Assembly (NCBI GenBank): GCA_021399435.1
Contig: JAJTUP010000003.1
Span: forward strand, 930,001-994,000
Source: Diaporthe sp. PMI_573
Lineage: Eukaryota; Ascomycota; Sordariomycetes; Diaporthales; Diaporthaceae
DNA: 64,000 bases
Direction of reading: 5' to 3'
Position numbers and translations under genes: made by a program. Under the pieces are notes generated by a model. The model saw only the letters and a list, made by a program, of their open reading frames with translations. It was not told the DNA's origin and did not search any database. Each line of letters opens with the position of its first letter. Positions within the stretch are counted from its first letter, which is position 1. Shown one piece after another: positions 33,357 to 44,102 of this stretch.

Positions 33357-34285
33357 CGAGTTAGTCATGCACGCAAAGGTAAATCTCACATCCAATCCCC
33401 AACCTGAGAATCAAAACTTGATACTAACAACCATTCAGCAGCCGGCATGCACAGCAACCATCTTTCTGTGGTGGATGGAATTCCAGTGTGGAACCTCTTA
33501 TCTTTTTACTCAAAAAGAAAGCGTTTTTGATGTTTTCGTGGAAAGGAAACCATATCATCAAATGAGAGAGCGCGAGAGAAGTCGAGTATAAACAGAGAGC
33601 TTGTGCGCTACTACCTTGCGCACAAACTTTACAATGAACAACACACATTGTAAACCCAAACTTTGTTCATGCCATGTGATGTGTTTCTTGTAATCTGACA
33701 TGGGGCTTGACTGCTGCAGCAAATCAGCCCTATGTGCTGGCCCAAAAGGACTGTGATAACCCCCATCCCCAGCACTGGTTAATTATCTGCAGTAATAGTA
33801 GCTGCCCAGGTGTACCGGTACCGTCAAATCACCCCACGACCCGCACTATGTGTATACGTACGTATACATCTATATTGTTACGGAATGATTGCCATCCCGT
33901 AGGCATCTGATGGATCAGTGAACCACAATCCTTGGGGGAAAGGTAGCGACGAGCCCATAAGCATGTAATGATAGAGTTCAGGTAGTACCAGCTGGATTCA
34001 GTATTAACTTAGAACCTCCACCTGATCCACTGATTAGGACTGATTCCGCACTAAGTCTCCTTCAAAATGCAGCCTACATCATCGTTTTTATTAAAAGACA
34101 TATGTCGCGGTTCTCATTCTGTCTTCCTCAACGCCAGAGTTAATCATGGAATTCGAAATAGGCCTGGTAACGGTCTCTGGTCTGATGTTCAATCTACCGA
34201 CGCGGAGTCAAGAAGAAGATCAACAAAACTCACATTACTTCAGATAGAATCAAAGAGCTCCATCTCTTTGTTGAGGGATCTCTGT
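33357..34285. other. convergent intergenic DNA
   Basis: No supported gene. It holds the 3' flanks of the RNase H-fold gene and, on the other strand, the second HET gene. A possible intron (33379-33438, GTAAAT to TTCAG) right after the stop suggests a lost or untranslated 3' exon. Confidence 0.4.
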
Positions 34286-36307
34286 CTACTTGAGCTTGAA
34301 TGTTCTCAAGTTTTCGTCGCCGTGCGAGAGCAGCATGAAAAAGCTCTTGGTCGTCATCAGGCCGATCCGATAGTACGACGATCGGTACCGCTTCACGAGC
34401 AGCATGTATAAATCGTCTCCAAGCGTGACGAGGCGAATAGCCTCGTACCGGCCAGAGTGGAGCCGCTTGAAGGCCTTTGCCGGCGTGAGCCCTTCCTTGC
34501 TCGGATAGAGCTTGATGTCGCCGCCACTCTGGGACCTCAGCACATTCGAGCCCTGGTCGAAGACTAGTGCGTCCCATGGCAGGGCCACGGTGTCTAGGAA
34601 GAGCGCTCGGGGGCGCCGGACCGCCTGATCATCGGTCCGGAAGTCCAGGTCTGAGATCTTGGCGACGCTGCCGTCCTCAAGCTGTAACCTCACGGCGTCA
34701 AGCCCGGCTGCAGTCCCTTCGTTCAAGATGGCGGCGCAGTAGCTTTTTGACGGCCATACTACCGATCCAGCCCACCCTGCCCACGACCAGGATGGTAATT
34801 GGTGCCTCCTGCGAGGAGGCGAGCCCGGCGTCGTCTTGTGTCTCCAGGATAGCCCTACCAGCAGCATCTGTAGGTAGTTGCAGCTCGGCGTGGCAACATC
34901 TTTTGGGTGCAGAAACGGTATGCCGCAGATATTCCGCACAGGAGGCTTTCTCGTCTTCTCCAGGCTCCTGGTCACACCGGTGAAAGCGTTTAGGGAATCC
35001 TCGTCGAAGGTGAGCGACCTTGTCGAGTATTCTTGGGCACAGTGGACGTAGGCCAGAGTCCCCGCAGTCTGACGTCCAACTCCGAAAAGCTTCGGCTTAA
35101 TAAAATCGTTGTGCTCATCCGAGTGTCGACTGTTGGTGGCATACAGCATATCGAACGACACGCACAGGCTCTCATAGCAGTGCATGGTGTCGCACTCGAA
35201 GTAGAGCTGGTCGTCTGTGAATACCAGCCGCCTGTGAGACAGTATGGCCTCCTGGAATGTCCATGCGCGACTGGCCCATTTCGAGTTGACGATTTGATGC
35301 ACTGGTGATGGTAGCGTGGATAATATGCTCACTTCGTCTGTTTGGATTGAAGTCTGTCTCGTAGGACGGTCTTGTGTAACCCCAGGTAGGCCAGTGCTCT
35401 CGTCGGTACCAGCGGCGGCAATGATGGTGAGAGAAGCGTGCTTATAGACAGCGTCCATGTGGAATATCTGCTTGTGTTTCGTAGCTTGATTCTTCTGATC
35501 AATGCAGTATTTGTCCACCCAAAGAAACTGGAACCCGACGGCCAGCGAGGCCTTGATGGCGTCTCCTATGACAGCCGGGAGATGCTCCGGCAGAGCATTG
35601 CCAGCTCTCATGCTTGCTTCCGGCCCTGTCTTTGCGGAAGGCTTGATTCCCCAAACGTAACTCAAAGCCACATACTCCATGGAAGGAGGGAGTTCACTAC
35701 CTGATACAACGCTTCGCGTCTGGCAGTCGATGAAGTGGACATCCGGCGCTGTTTCTCTGCCCTCTGATGCCGTACATAGTGGGTGATGGGTGTTGCAGAC
35801 TGACAGCCAGGCCTTGATAACTTCTGGGTCAAACCTCTTGCCGACAATCCGTGGTGAGAGTAATCGAGGTTTCCCCTCTTCAATTCTAGGGCAGCATATC
35901 AACTGCCTACTCTTGGAGGCTATACGGTACAACTTTCTCCTCTCATCTTCTCTTTCGCCCATCTTTGGTACAGACAGTCCAAAGTTCCATGGAACCACGG
36001 CCATGAAAGACGGCACATCTGTATCGGCATTCAAGTCCGACGTCATTATGAGAGGAAACTCGCGGATCTCCAAGCCCGTGTCCCCGTGCTGAGTGCTGCC
36101 CGAGAAGGTTGACAGAGCTCGACAGAGCTCACAGGCTTCGGACTGCAGCGCGGTGATCTTGGCGATGGTCAACCCCAGTGTAGAGTAAGCTCCGCGGGTG
36201 GCGAAGCGTCGGCCTCTTGACCAGGAACCGGGTGTGTAGACCAGGTCGTAGCAGTCATCGCAAAGTTCAGGCATGGACTTGATGGAAGCCAACGACACTT
36301 GGCGCAT
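34286..36307 (-). CDS. HET-domain (heterokaryon incompatibility) protein
   Basis: A single-exon ORF of 673 codons. The N-terminal zone has Cys pairs (CDDCYDLV, ACELCRAL). The HET domain covers about residues 210-350: YVALSYVWG, LPAVIGDAIKASLAVGFQFL then WVDKYCIDQ, MDAVYKHASLTIIAAAG and SRAWTFQEAILSHRRLVF. Later, LPSWSWAGWAG is shared by many HET proteins. No NACHT or repeat domain is visible, so it is a stand-alone HET protein. The second Met (MPELCDDCYDLV, 11 codons in) is an alternative start. It differs strongly from the other intact HET gene, so it is not a recent duplicate. It stands tail-to-tail with the RNase H-fold gene. Confidence 0.9.
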   Translation of the reverse strand: MRQVSLASIKSMPELCDDCYDLVYTPGSWSRGRRFATRGAYSTLGLTIAKITALQSEACELCRALSTFSGSTQHGDTGLEIREFPLIMTSDLNADTDVPSFMAVVPWNFGLSVPKMGEREDERRKLYRIASKSRQLICCPRIEEGKPRLLSPRIVGKRFDPEVIKAWLSVCNTHHPLCTASEGRETAPDVHFIDCQTRSVVSGSELPPSMEYVALSYVWGIKPSAKTGPEASMRAGNALPEHLPAVIGDAIKASLAVGFQFLWVDKYCIDQKNQATKHKQIFHMDAVYKHASLTIIAAAGTDESTGLPGVTQDRPTRQTSIQTDEVSILSTLPSPVHQIVNSKWASRAWTFQEAILSHRRLVFTDDQLYFECDTMHCYESLCVSFDMLYATNSRHSDEHNDFIKPKLFGVGRQTAGTLAYVHCAQEYSTRSLTFDEDSLNAFTGVTRSLEKTRKPPVRNICGIPFLHPKDVATPSCNYLQMLLVGLSWRHKTTPGSPPRRRHQLPSWSWAGWAGSVVWPSKSYCAAILNEGTAAGLDAVRLQLEDGSVAKISDLDFRTDDQAVRRPRALFLDTVALPWDALVFDQGSNVLRSQSGGDIKLYPSKEGLTPAKAFKRLHSGRYEAIRLVTLGDDLYMLLVKRYRSSYYRIGLMTTKSFFMLLSHGDENLRTFKLK

Positions 36308-37059
36308 CCTAGTGGACAGGGACCGGCCAAGCGGTTTCTTCAGAGCACGAAGGAGCGATGTCGACGTCTTGCTCTGTGTTGGGATGTTAATGACAGCTTT
36401 TCTGTGCGGGAAATACAGGTGGTTACCGTGAGACTGATGGACCGACCAACAGCGGCTGAAGCGTCGCCGGCTTTGCCCACAGCAACACTCTCACTATTTG
36501 GCGCCATGGGTGTGTTGAGGCTGTTCAACGCAGTTCATTTGAGATAGGTATTGCGGGAAAGGGGGAGGCAACATGGAGTGAAAAACACCCCTGTCGTCGG
36601 ATGCCTCAGCCGCAAATATCTGGAAGTGGTCATCCTACAGGATGGCCAATCGCGGCAGGCCACCTAGCTCGGGGGCAATATGTTGTTTCGGCAGGTGCTG
36701 CACCTCTATATAACATGAAACTCCATAGAGCCTTGTTCAAATACATGGTCCGAGAACGAATGAGAGGTTCCAGTGCTCTCTCAATTCCTTCAATTTCGGC
36801 CCAGAAGTCCTTCCCTCTTGCCAGTGGTCCGCGCCGAGCACACTATTTGGAGTGCGAAGTGATGTTCAAGTGTGAAAACCAAAGATCAGTATAAACGAGA
36901 GGAAACGCGCGTGCTTTCAAGATGACTGGATTGGACAATATAGTTGCGACAGAGTTGCCGGTTCTGTGCCATCAGAGGACATTCGATGTATATCTATCCC
37001 GTAGGATCTGTATCTGCCACCCCGGTAGGTGGTTTGCTGCCACTTGCACCGTATAACTA
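36308..37059. other. upstream region of the second HET gene
   Basis: No supported gene. A TATA-like CTATATAAC at about 36704 and a few short frames are present, none with a recognised motif. Confidence 0.4.
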
Positions 37060-37320
37060 CTATGTCTCGCTGTAGAGTCAAGACATCAATACCTGGACGG
37101 AGCTTAGCGTACATGAAGAGGTCCCGTGCCTTAAGCGTCAAGGTTTGCTTGACCGTAAGCTTGTATTCCGGGTCGACGAATTTGAGATCAAATTTCTGAA
37201 AGACCATAGCCGTAGCCAAGATTGACTCTTGCATTGCAAATTCGCTCCCTGAAAGGACTTCGACATCAGCACGACGTGGATTATAACGGTGAGATGCAGG
37301 CTCATTCCTGCCTCACCGGG
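37060..37320 (-). pseudogene. fragment of a CYP505-like cytochrome P450
   Basis: A minus-strand stretch reads SEFAMQESILATAMVFQKFD then LKFVDPEYKLTVKQTLTLKA and KLRPGIDVLTLQRD. This matches the end of the P450 domain of fungal P450-reductase fusions (CYP505, P450foxy type), just after the haem-binding Cys. An acceptor-like CTTTCAG precedes it and the haem loop itself is degraded (VRDA where VRACIG is expected). The reductase domain that should follow is absent. It is a small relic of a fatty-acid hydroxylase gene. Confidence 0.65.
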
Positions 37321-39987
37321 CATCTCTCACAATACTTCGCGGTCATGCAGCTGAAAGAGGCCTGATGAACACGAAACATACCGCCGTCAAACCTTCCCTC
37401 ACAACAAAGTCTAGTCACAATCTTTTCAGAGAATGCCGTCGAATTTAGACGCAGCATCGGTTTGTGCATGACTTGGGTACCTATATAGATTGCAGCCTTC
37501 ATGACAAAAGCTTTCCTGAATTGCATCATGTTTTACACTGTACTCGGCCGGATTTCAATTTAATGCAAATTCAGTATTTTTCACTCGAAGTGAATGCTGC
37601 ACCGTCCAAGGGAATGTTCCAATAGCTCTGCGTCTGGGTCTAAATGTGGAAAGATGGGCTAGGATGCCGGTCGCTTATCAGTCACCACACACAGCCACCC
37701 TACTCTTCAACTTGAAACGTTCTCTTGTAACCTTTGAGAAAAATCATTTATTATTTGTTATCGGGGTGACTTCTGTATTTCTTGAAACTATAGATAATCT
37801 CCTTGCCCTCACAAAATACCTCGTCATCGCGATCGATCTGGGAGGAGTCTGTGCTCGTTTGCCCAGCCTCCCCCTGTTGTGGTTGCCACATGGTTGACAT
37901 GGGAGCTGGAAGCATACACGTGACCATGAAGGACGAGCCTCCGGACAAGCATATGCCGTTGCACAGGGTCCGGCTCGTCCCTTGCCAGCACATCAATGGT
38001 CACGTGAAAGCAAGCGCATGGTTGGGTGGGCGTGGGTACGTGGGGGGCCAGCCAGGCCATGTCGTATGATCATATGATCGTCACAGATCTGGACGTATAT
38101 ACATATGTACTTTCCTGTCAGATAAAAATAGACCCGTGTCGGCTAAAGTAAGTTGGCGGCTTGGGCTATAGCCAGCGGTCTCGACAGGCTGACGCCACAT
38201 CCCATATATGGGGACCTTGTCTCAGACGTTTGGCAAGGTCATGATATGCTCATGCCTCAAAAAAGGTATAGAAATCAAGAATACACAATATTATCTCTGG
38301 ACTTGAGCCAGATGCAATAAATGTATACGTGAATTTGGTGTGAAACATGCAACTAGTGCATGCAGTGTGGTCGCTATCCTCAGTCATGCACCAATCGAGA
38401 CGGATAAGAGGCATGGAATTGTTCTCACAAGACCCGCTTTACTTTGTATTTACACGAAAGCAAGCATCTACATACCCCGTCAGACCACACAGGCTCTCCA
38501 TGATGAAACTTGCAGACCGTCCAGCGCCAGGAGCGCATTTTGAACACCTCAGCAGCCAGACCTCGCCCTTCTCATCACGTTACATATCAGTGTTGCAACA
38601 TTATGCACTTAAAACATTAGAGAAGCAAGCGCCCAGGAGGCAGTCCCGCCCTGCTTTTCCTCCGAGGATTCCGAGAATAGATTCTCCTCTTATCCACATG
38701 CAACCACAACAAGGTGCTAGCCTTGCAAAACTACTGTATGCTCAATGTCGTGCAGCAGCCGAACCTTGACTGGCCGGTTGCTTAAGTGAGGCCAGATTTT
38801 GTACATCTCCAAACACCTGGATGTCGCACATCAGATCACCATCCTGCTATCTAAGTGTCGGCACGTGGGCAGAAAAGGTGGCTCCCATCCTGTCGGACTT
38901 CTATGACATAGCCGTATGAACTGTGGCTAATGCAAAAAAAGAGGCTGCCCTTGCATAATCTAGATATAGCTCCAGGCTGATACTTGTACCTATATTGTAC
39001 GCGCTTACTTCTCGTCTGCGCTTGGTAGTGGCCTGCACTGATTACCATGGTGAAATACCAAGTCTCCGTGGTTGAGGAAGAAGTTGCCAGGATGGGTGGA
39101 CACTGAAAATAATATTGGAAGACTCATACGATAATTCCTCTACGCTTCATTCTTGGATGCTGAGGAACATGTGATTTTCCCCGTGATTAGTATCGTGGAT
39201 CATGACGCCGTGACATCAGCCGTGAATGCATGCTGATTCCTTCCCGTCCGTCGCCCGCGGCCGACTCCCGAATGCCGGAAAGGTGGACCTTTTACTCCGC
39301 GGGGGCGAACAGTTCTTGGTAGAAGGCTAGTTAGTGTACGGCGAAGCACATTCCCAGGCGCGGACAGAAGTAGAGCTCCACACGTGTGTGCCGGATCGAC
39401 TACTGACGTCTCGGATCTGGCCAGTACCGCCCTGGTCCTGGTACTTGTGGCCCGGCACTCGGTGCCGATCTGGCCCAGGTATCTTGCCCGGCCCGGCAGC
39501 ACAGACACTGGCGGTTCGGCGGCTGTCTCTACATGACTATCTAGGCTGTCGGCCCCTGCAGATACAAGGAGGAAGCATGGGAACCTCCCAAAAAGGCTTT
39601 AAGCTCGTGCCTTCCCAGGCCCAGGTGCCGATGGCGTGATTAGTCTCGACCAGTTCGATGTCGTCCTCGTGAGAGGCGTGCAGAGAGAGAGAGAGCAATG
39701 GGGGGAGTTGCGGATTGTTGGAACATGCCCAAGGCGGAACTCGGCTCCAAGCAGGCAGTTACTGCTCCACAGCTGGCGCCGGCTGGCCAGTGCTGGCACA
39801 GCCTGGTCCCAAGGATGCCAATGTACGAATACCACGAATACGAGGCCACGTGCGAGACGGTGTGCGGAATGAAGCCTTTGGTGAGGAAGGCTGGGGAACA
39901 GAACAGAGAACGAACCGATCATCAAGCGAAGGTAGTGAGCGGACAGACAAGAAGTCCATTCATAGCGCAGGTCAGCAGCAGAAGACA
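37321..39987. other. gene-free stretch, border of accessory and core DNA
   Basis: No supported gene over 2.6 kb. It contains a 90-bp imperfect inverted repeat with CACGTG at both tips and several short frames without family motifs. The last few hundred bases are the promoter of the oxygenase gene. Confidence 0.5.
37917..38006. repeat. imperfect inverted repeat with CACGTG ends
   Basis: The outer arms CACGTGACCAT (37917-37927) and ATGGTCACGTG (37996-38006) are exact complements. Inner arms GGACGAGCC-T-CCGGAC and GTCCGGCTCGTCC also pair. CACGTG is a core site for bHLH regulators. It could be a small foldback element or a palindromic control region. Confidence 0.7.
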
Positions 39988-40901
39988 ATGTTCTCGTACG
40001 TTGTGGCCGTGCTGGCGTTCGTCCTGCTCTACAACCCGGTCACGGAATTGCTCTCCCCTGCGCCGCCGCTGATCCGCCGAACCCCACGGCCCCAGGTCAA
40101 CGAGACCTTGCTGGCGCTCGAGGATGTGACAAACCAGACGCTGCGGTGCCCGGACGACTCGTACTCGGTGCACATCTTGTCCAAGGCGCCGCTGGTTGTT
40201 TACATTGAGAATTTCCTCTCGGCCGGTGAGAGGTCGCACCTGCTCGACATCAGGTGAGCCCAGCCCAGTGGGTTATGCTGTAAGTATGTCCTGCTGATTC
40301 AGCGTGCAGCGAGCCTGTCTTTGAGCCATCAACCATCACCCACGACGGCGGCGCGGTGACCCATCGCGACCAGACCATCCGCGACTCCGAGGTCGCCTTC
40401 ATCCCTCGCTCGGATGAGGTGAGGTGCATCGAGGCGCGCGCGAGGGCGTTCCAGGGATGGCGCGACGAGGTCTGGGTAGAGCGCCTGCGCACCCAGCGGT
40501 ACCGAGCAGGCGGCCACTACAGCCACCACTACGACTGGAGCTCGTCCTTTGGGGGTTGGGGCCGGGTGAGTAGCTTTATGGCCTGGGTAGCCGACGACGA
40601 CGGTGGGCTCGTGGGTGGCGGTACCGAGTTCCCTCTGCTGAGACGCCTGAGTCTCGATGAGAGGTGGTGTCGCTTTATTGAATGCGATCAAGTCGTCCCT
40701 GACGACGACAGTCACGCTCAAGAGGCCGCCGCCAGCCATGGTGTTGTCTTCAAGCCCCTTGCTGGGAACGCCGTCTATTGGGAGAACTTTAGGCCGGACG
40801 GTACCGGGAGAGGCTGGGAGGAGACCTGGCATGCGGGCCTACCTGTAACCCATGGCACAAAGGTGGGATTGAACATTTGGTCCTGGGGCAGAATCGACTA
40901 G
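39988..40901 (+). CDS. prolyl 4-hydroxylase-like 2OG-Fe(II) oxygenase
   Basis: Two exons (56-nt intron 40254-40309) encode 285 residues. A signal anchor (MFSYVVAVLAFVLLYNPVTEL) points to the secretory pathway. The P4H-alpha domain starts near residue 70 (VVYIENFLSAGERSHLLDI). The iron ligands are visible: HHYDW (H-x-D, about residues 162-164) and the distal His in TWHAGLPV (about 262); Lys in GTKVGLNIWSW binds 2-oxoglutarate. Family blocks RYRAGGHYSHHYDW, RVSSFMAWV, GGGTEFP and FKPLAGNAVYWENF are all present, so the enzyme should be active. Members hydroxylate proline in proteins; the fungal substrate is not known. The ATG follows AGACA and gives the signal anchor directly; a longer upstream frame exists but looks non-coding. 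Confidence 0.88.
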
Positions 40902-43900
40902 ATTTGGTCGAGGGCCACAAATGTGTCTATGGAGAATTCCATTCGATATCACGGCGCCAGGATGGCAGTCGAGTTCTGCGTTGTTTTCGGACTGGCGAAC
41001 GCCTAGATTATGCAGCTTACACCGCCAGGAAAACAATGTCTCGAATGTGGTGACACATCGCCAACATTGTTGCTCATCGGTCAAGCCTCCCTGCAGGCGG
41101 GAATGGTCGCCGCCTTCCACTTGTCATTTACAACGAACCCGGACAACATACGACGGCGCGATGCCTCTCCCCGAACCCCGCTGACCCTCGAATGGGAACG
41201 GAACTCGGCAGGCCTCTATCGAAGCTCTGACCGAGCAAACTTGTCTGCCCACTCCGGGGAAATCTGATAAAATGGACGAGCATGTAAGTGTATTTATGGA
41301 TCGGACGTGCATCCACCTAATGCATATACGGGAAAGATTCGGCTTCCGGGACTAGGCCGTCCATCACAAGCCAGCCTCTCCTAAGCTCAGCCCCGGCCGC
41401 GTCAAAGCCTGACCGAGGAGGCAGGCGGCCAAATTATGGTTGCCCACGATGAGGTACTTGAAGGTGCTCATCATGTTAATGCATGCCACATGCGGTACAG
41501 GCCCTGTGCCGGCTAGCGATCGGAGCGAGCGACAAGTCTCATCGAATGATGGAAACAAGCCAAGGCGCTGCTCGTTGGTGATGGAGTGAGGTCACAATGA
41601 AGGATGGCTTCCCCACAATGCTGCACGGTGATAGCAGCCAACATCCGACACGCGCGTTGCGTGAAGCCTTGTCGTGAACCACCCCTAATCCAGTTCCCTG
41701 CTACGGCTTTAGCGCAGTTCCCACCTCGCAACGATCCACCACCGCGGGATCAAGACAAAGGAGAATACACGGCTCTGCTGAAAATCGTCGAGTCGCCGTC
41801 TGCCAAGGCTGGATACCACAACGAAAGCCCGGATACTCAGCAGCGACCAGCTACTCTCAACGGCCCGCAAGCCTTGTCATATAGGAGCCATGGGAGCGGA
41901 TAGTCTCGGCGGTTGCATCTGGCATATGCTCCGCATGAGATCCCAGGCGACTTCTCAGCACATAACCCGGTACGGCAGGTCGGGTGAGAGACGTCGACAC
42001 CAAAGTGCCAAACGATACCTGCACCCCGACTTTCAGCCCCCTAGTGGCCGACCAGTGGAAACCATGTTGTCAAGGATGCAACTCTCATGTGCCACCTCCG
42101 ATACCCAAATCTATCATGTGGAACAGGGATTTAGGTAATTGGGTGAGCATAAAAGCTGAATCTCGCGTGGAATAGGGCCCCTCGAAGGGTGATCCTCAAA
42201 TCACGAGCAGACCATTTTCGAGAGGAGGGAGCGCATGCCCCGATGGCGCAGAGCGCCTCCATCTGTTGTGAGGGGCACCATTCGATCTGGAACTTGGCCA
42301 TGGGATGGGAACCCCCACACCTGGGTGCTGCAACCTGCAGGCATAGCAAGGTTTGAGGTCTCCTCCTTTCGACCTGCTGCATACGATGCTCGACTCGATC
42401 ACATATACACACACACGAGCTGTACATATATACGCGCGATTAACGGACATTATCGTCTGCCCGACTAGACAAACACCAAAGTAACTTAGCAATTCTTCGA
42501 CCTCATAACAACAGCATTCAAATCAACCTTGGTCCTTTCTTTCATCCTGGTCGTGGCGGGCGAAATACCGTTAAAAAATCTCGATTTGCCGTCCTTCCGG
42601 CCCACAAGTCTACATGGTATTTTGCATGGGCAAGTATGGTACATCAAATCCACCGGGCGGCCCTCGGTCAACTTTCGGGTGCATCCATCATATCTAGATT
42701 GATCCTTGTAGAGTTGTGTCCTAGTCTTGGCTTGGTATATCCTCATAGGCGTCCCACGGCGGTGGAATCCTGGGCTACCGTTAGACAAAAGATGGAGCGA
42801 GAGTTTGGAGGGTCAAGGTGATAGATCATAGGGGGGGAGTGGTGGTAGGGCCCAGTATCGATAATACACATCTACCCACAATGGGTAAGCTACATACTGT
42901 TAGTCCCACCACTAAGGTGGGTGCTGCAATGCTGTACCTGGAGTTCCCTCGAGTCGCCTACGGTCGCCTGGACGGATGTCGGTGCCGTTGTACCACCCAG
43001 GGCATGCCAGATGCGCCGGAGCAGTGACATTCTTGCCCTGGCATGCAAAGAGGCTATTCCCGAGCCTTGGACAGGGGGCCCTTGGCCCACAAACTCGACG
43101 TCTGGGCGGCCCACCCAGGCGGACAACCCCCCTGGTCAAGTCCCGCTGTCCCGGTCAGTCCCTTCGAAGAACATGCCCCACGAAGGTGTGGGCGATGAGG
43201 GGGCGCTGCAGGGTCTTGATTGTCGATGGGGCGGTTTGGGCAGGGAAGAAAAGGTCAGGATGACCAGTGCATGATGTATATCGAGCCCTCAGCAGGGCAG
43301 GGTCCCAACCACATCTGTCGACAGCAGATACTTGTGGCAGATTTTGGCTCGGGGGTTGCAGCTGGACAATGACGTCCTTAGCGGCCCGCAGACGGACGAC
43401 AGACCCCCATGCCACTTGCAGAAACTAGCAGACTCTTGCCTGCTCACTCTGACACTTTGCCCTCCTGGCCCAGCTCGCCGACCCAGGTACCCTCTTTCCG
43501 ACATCCATCTGGACTGCTGGACTGCTGGGACACACGGTTTTTGGGAGGGCAGTGCGACAGCCCGGTGTCTCGGCGGCAATTCAGATATGGGCAGCGGCCG
43601 GGTGGGATAGGACGGCTCCTTCCCCCATCCCCCATCCCTAATCCCATCCACATGTACCTTCCCAGATGTACCTTTCCAGATGTACCTTCCCAGATGTCCA
43701 AGGGCCTCTGCGCTGCTGTTCAAGTCTGCGTGTTGGGTTGTTGTTGTGTACCTTCTTCGGGCCCATCTCCTCGCCCATATGCCATGTATCTCTCAACCTG
43801 GGCCGGGTGGGAGCGAGGAGGCAAGCCATAACATAACAGGACAGCGAACGGCCGTGTCCGCTAGCTGGCAGGTCAGTCAGTGCCCGGTATAAATAATCGT

Positions 43901-44102
43901 AGCCATTACTGCCTCTCGTGGTTGCAGTGTGCCAGAGTCTTTGTTGTTTTTATCCTTCATCTCTATCTTGTTCAGTCCCTCTCATCGCCTCTCCAAGAGT
44001 GTCCCAGACCTGCCTGCTCATCCAGATCCAAAGTAACAAACCATCACAACATCGCCATCTCACTGTAAAGGATATATATACAAAGAACAAAAGACGATCA
44101 CC
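40902..44102. other. gene-free stretch of 3.2 kb
   Basis: No supported gene. Frames on both strands are mutual shadows without motifs. It includes a 14-bp tandem repeat and, in the last 250 bp, a CT-rich leader and a TATATATAC just before the sulfotransferase-like gene. Confidence 0.45.
43652..43697. repeat. 14-bp tandem repeat, 3.3 units
   Basis: Units ATGTACCTTCCCAG, ATGTACCTTTCCAG and ATGTACCTTCCCAG, then ATGT. Non-coding. Confidence 0.85.

Noticed and set aside
36715..36894. Small ORF after a TATA-like sequence
   Set aside because: Only about 60 codons, no motif, and the TATA match is weak.
38347..38769. Plus-strand ORF of 140 codons
   Set aside because: No motif, biased composition and an overlapping frame of similar quality; likely chance.
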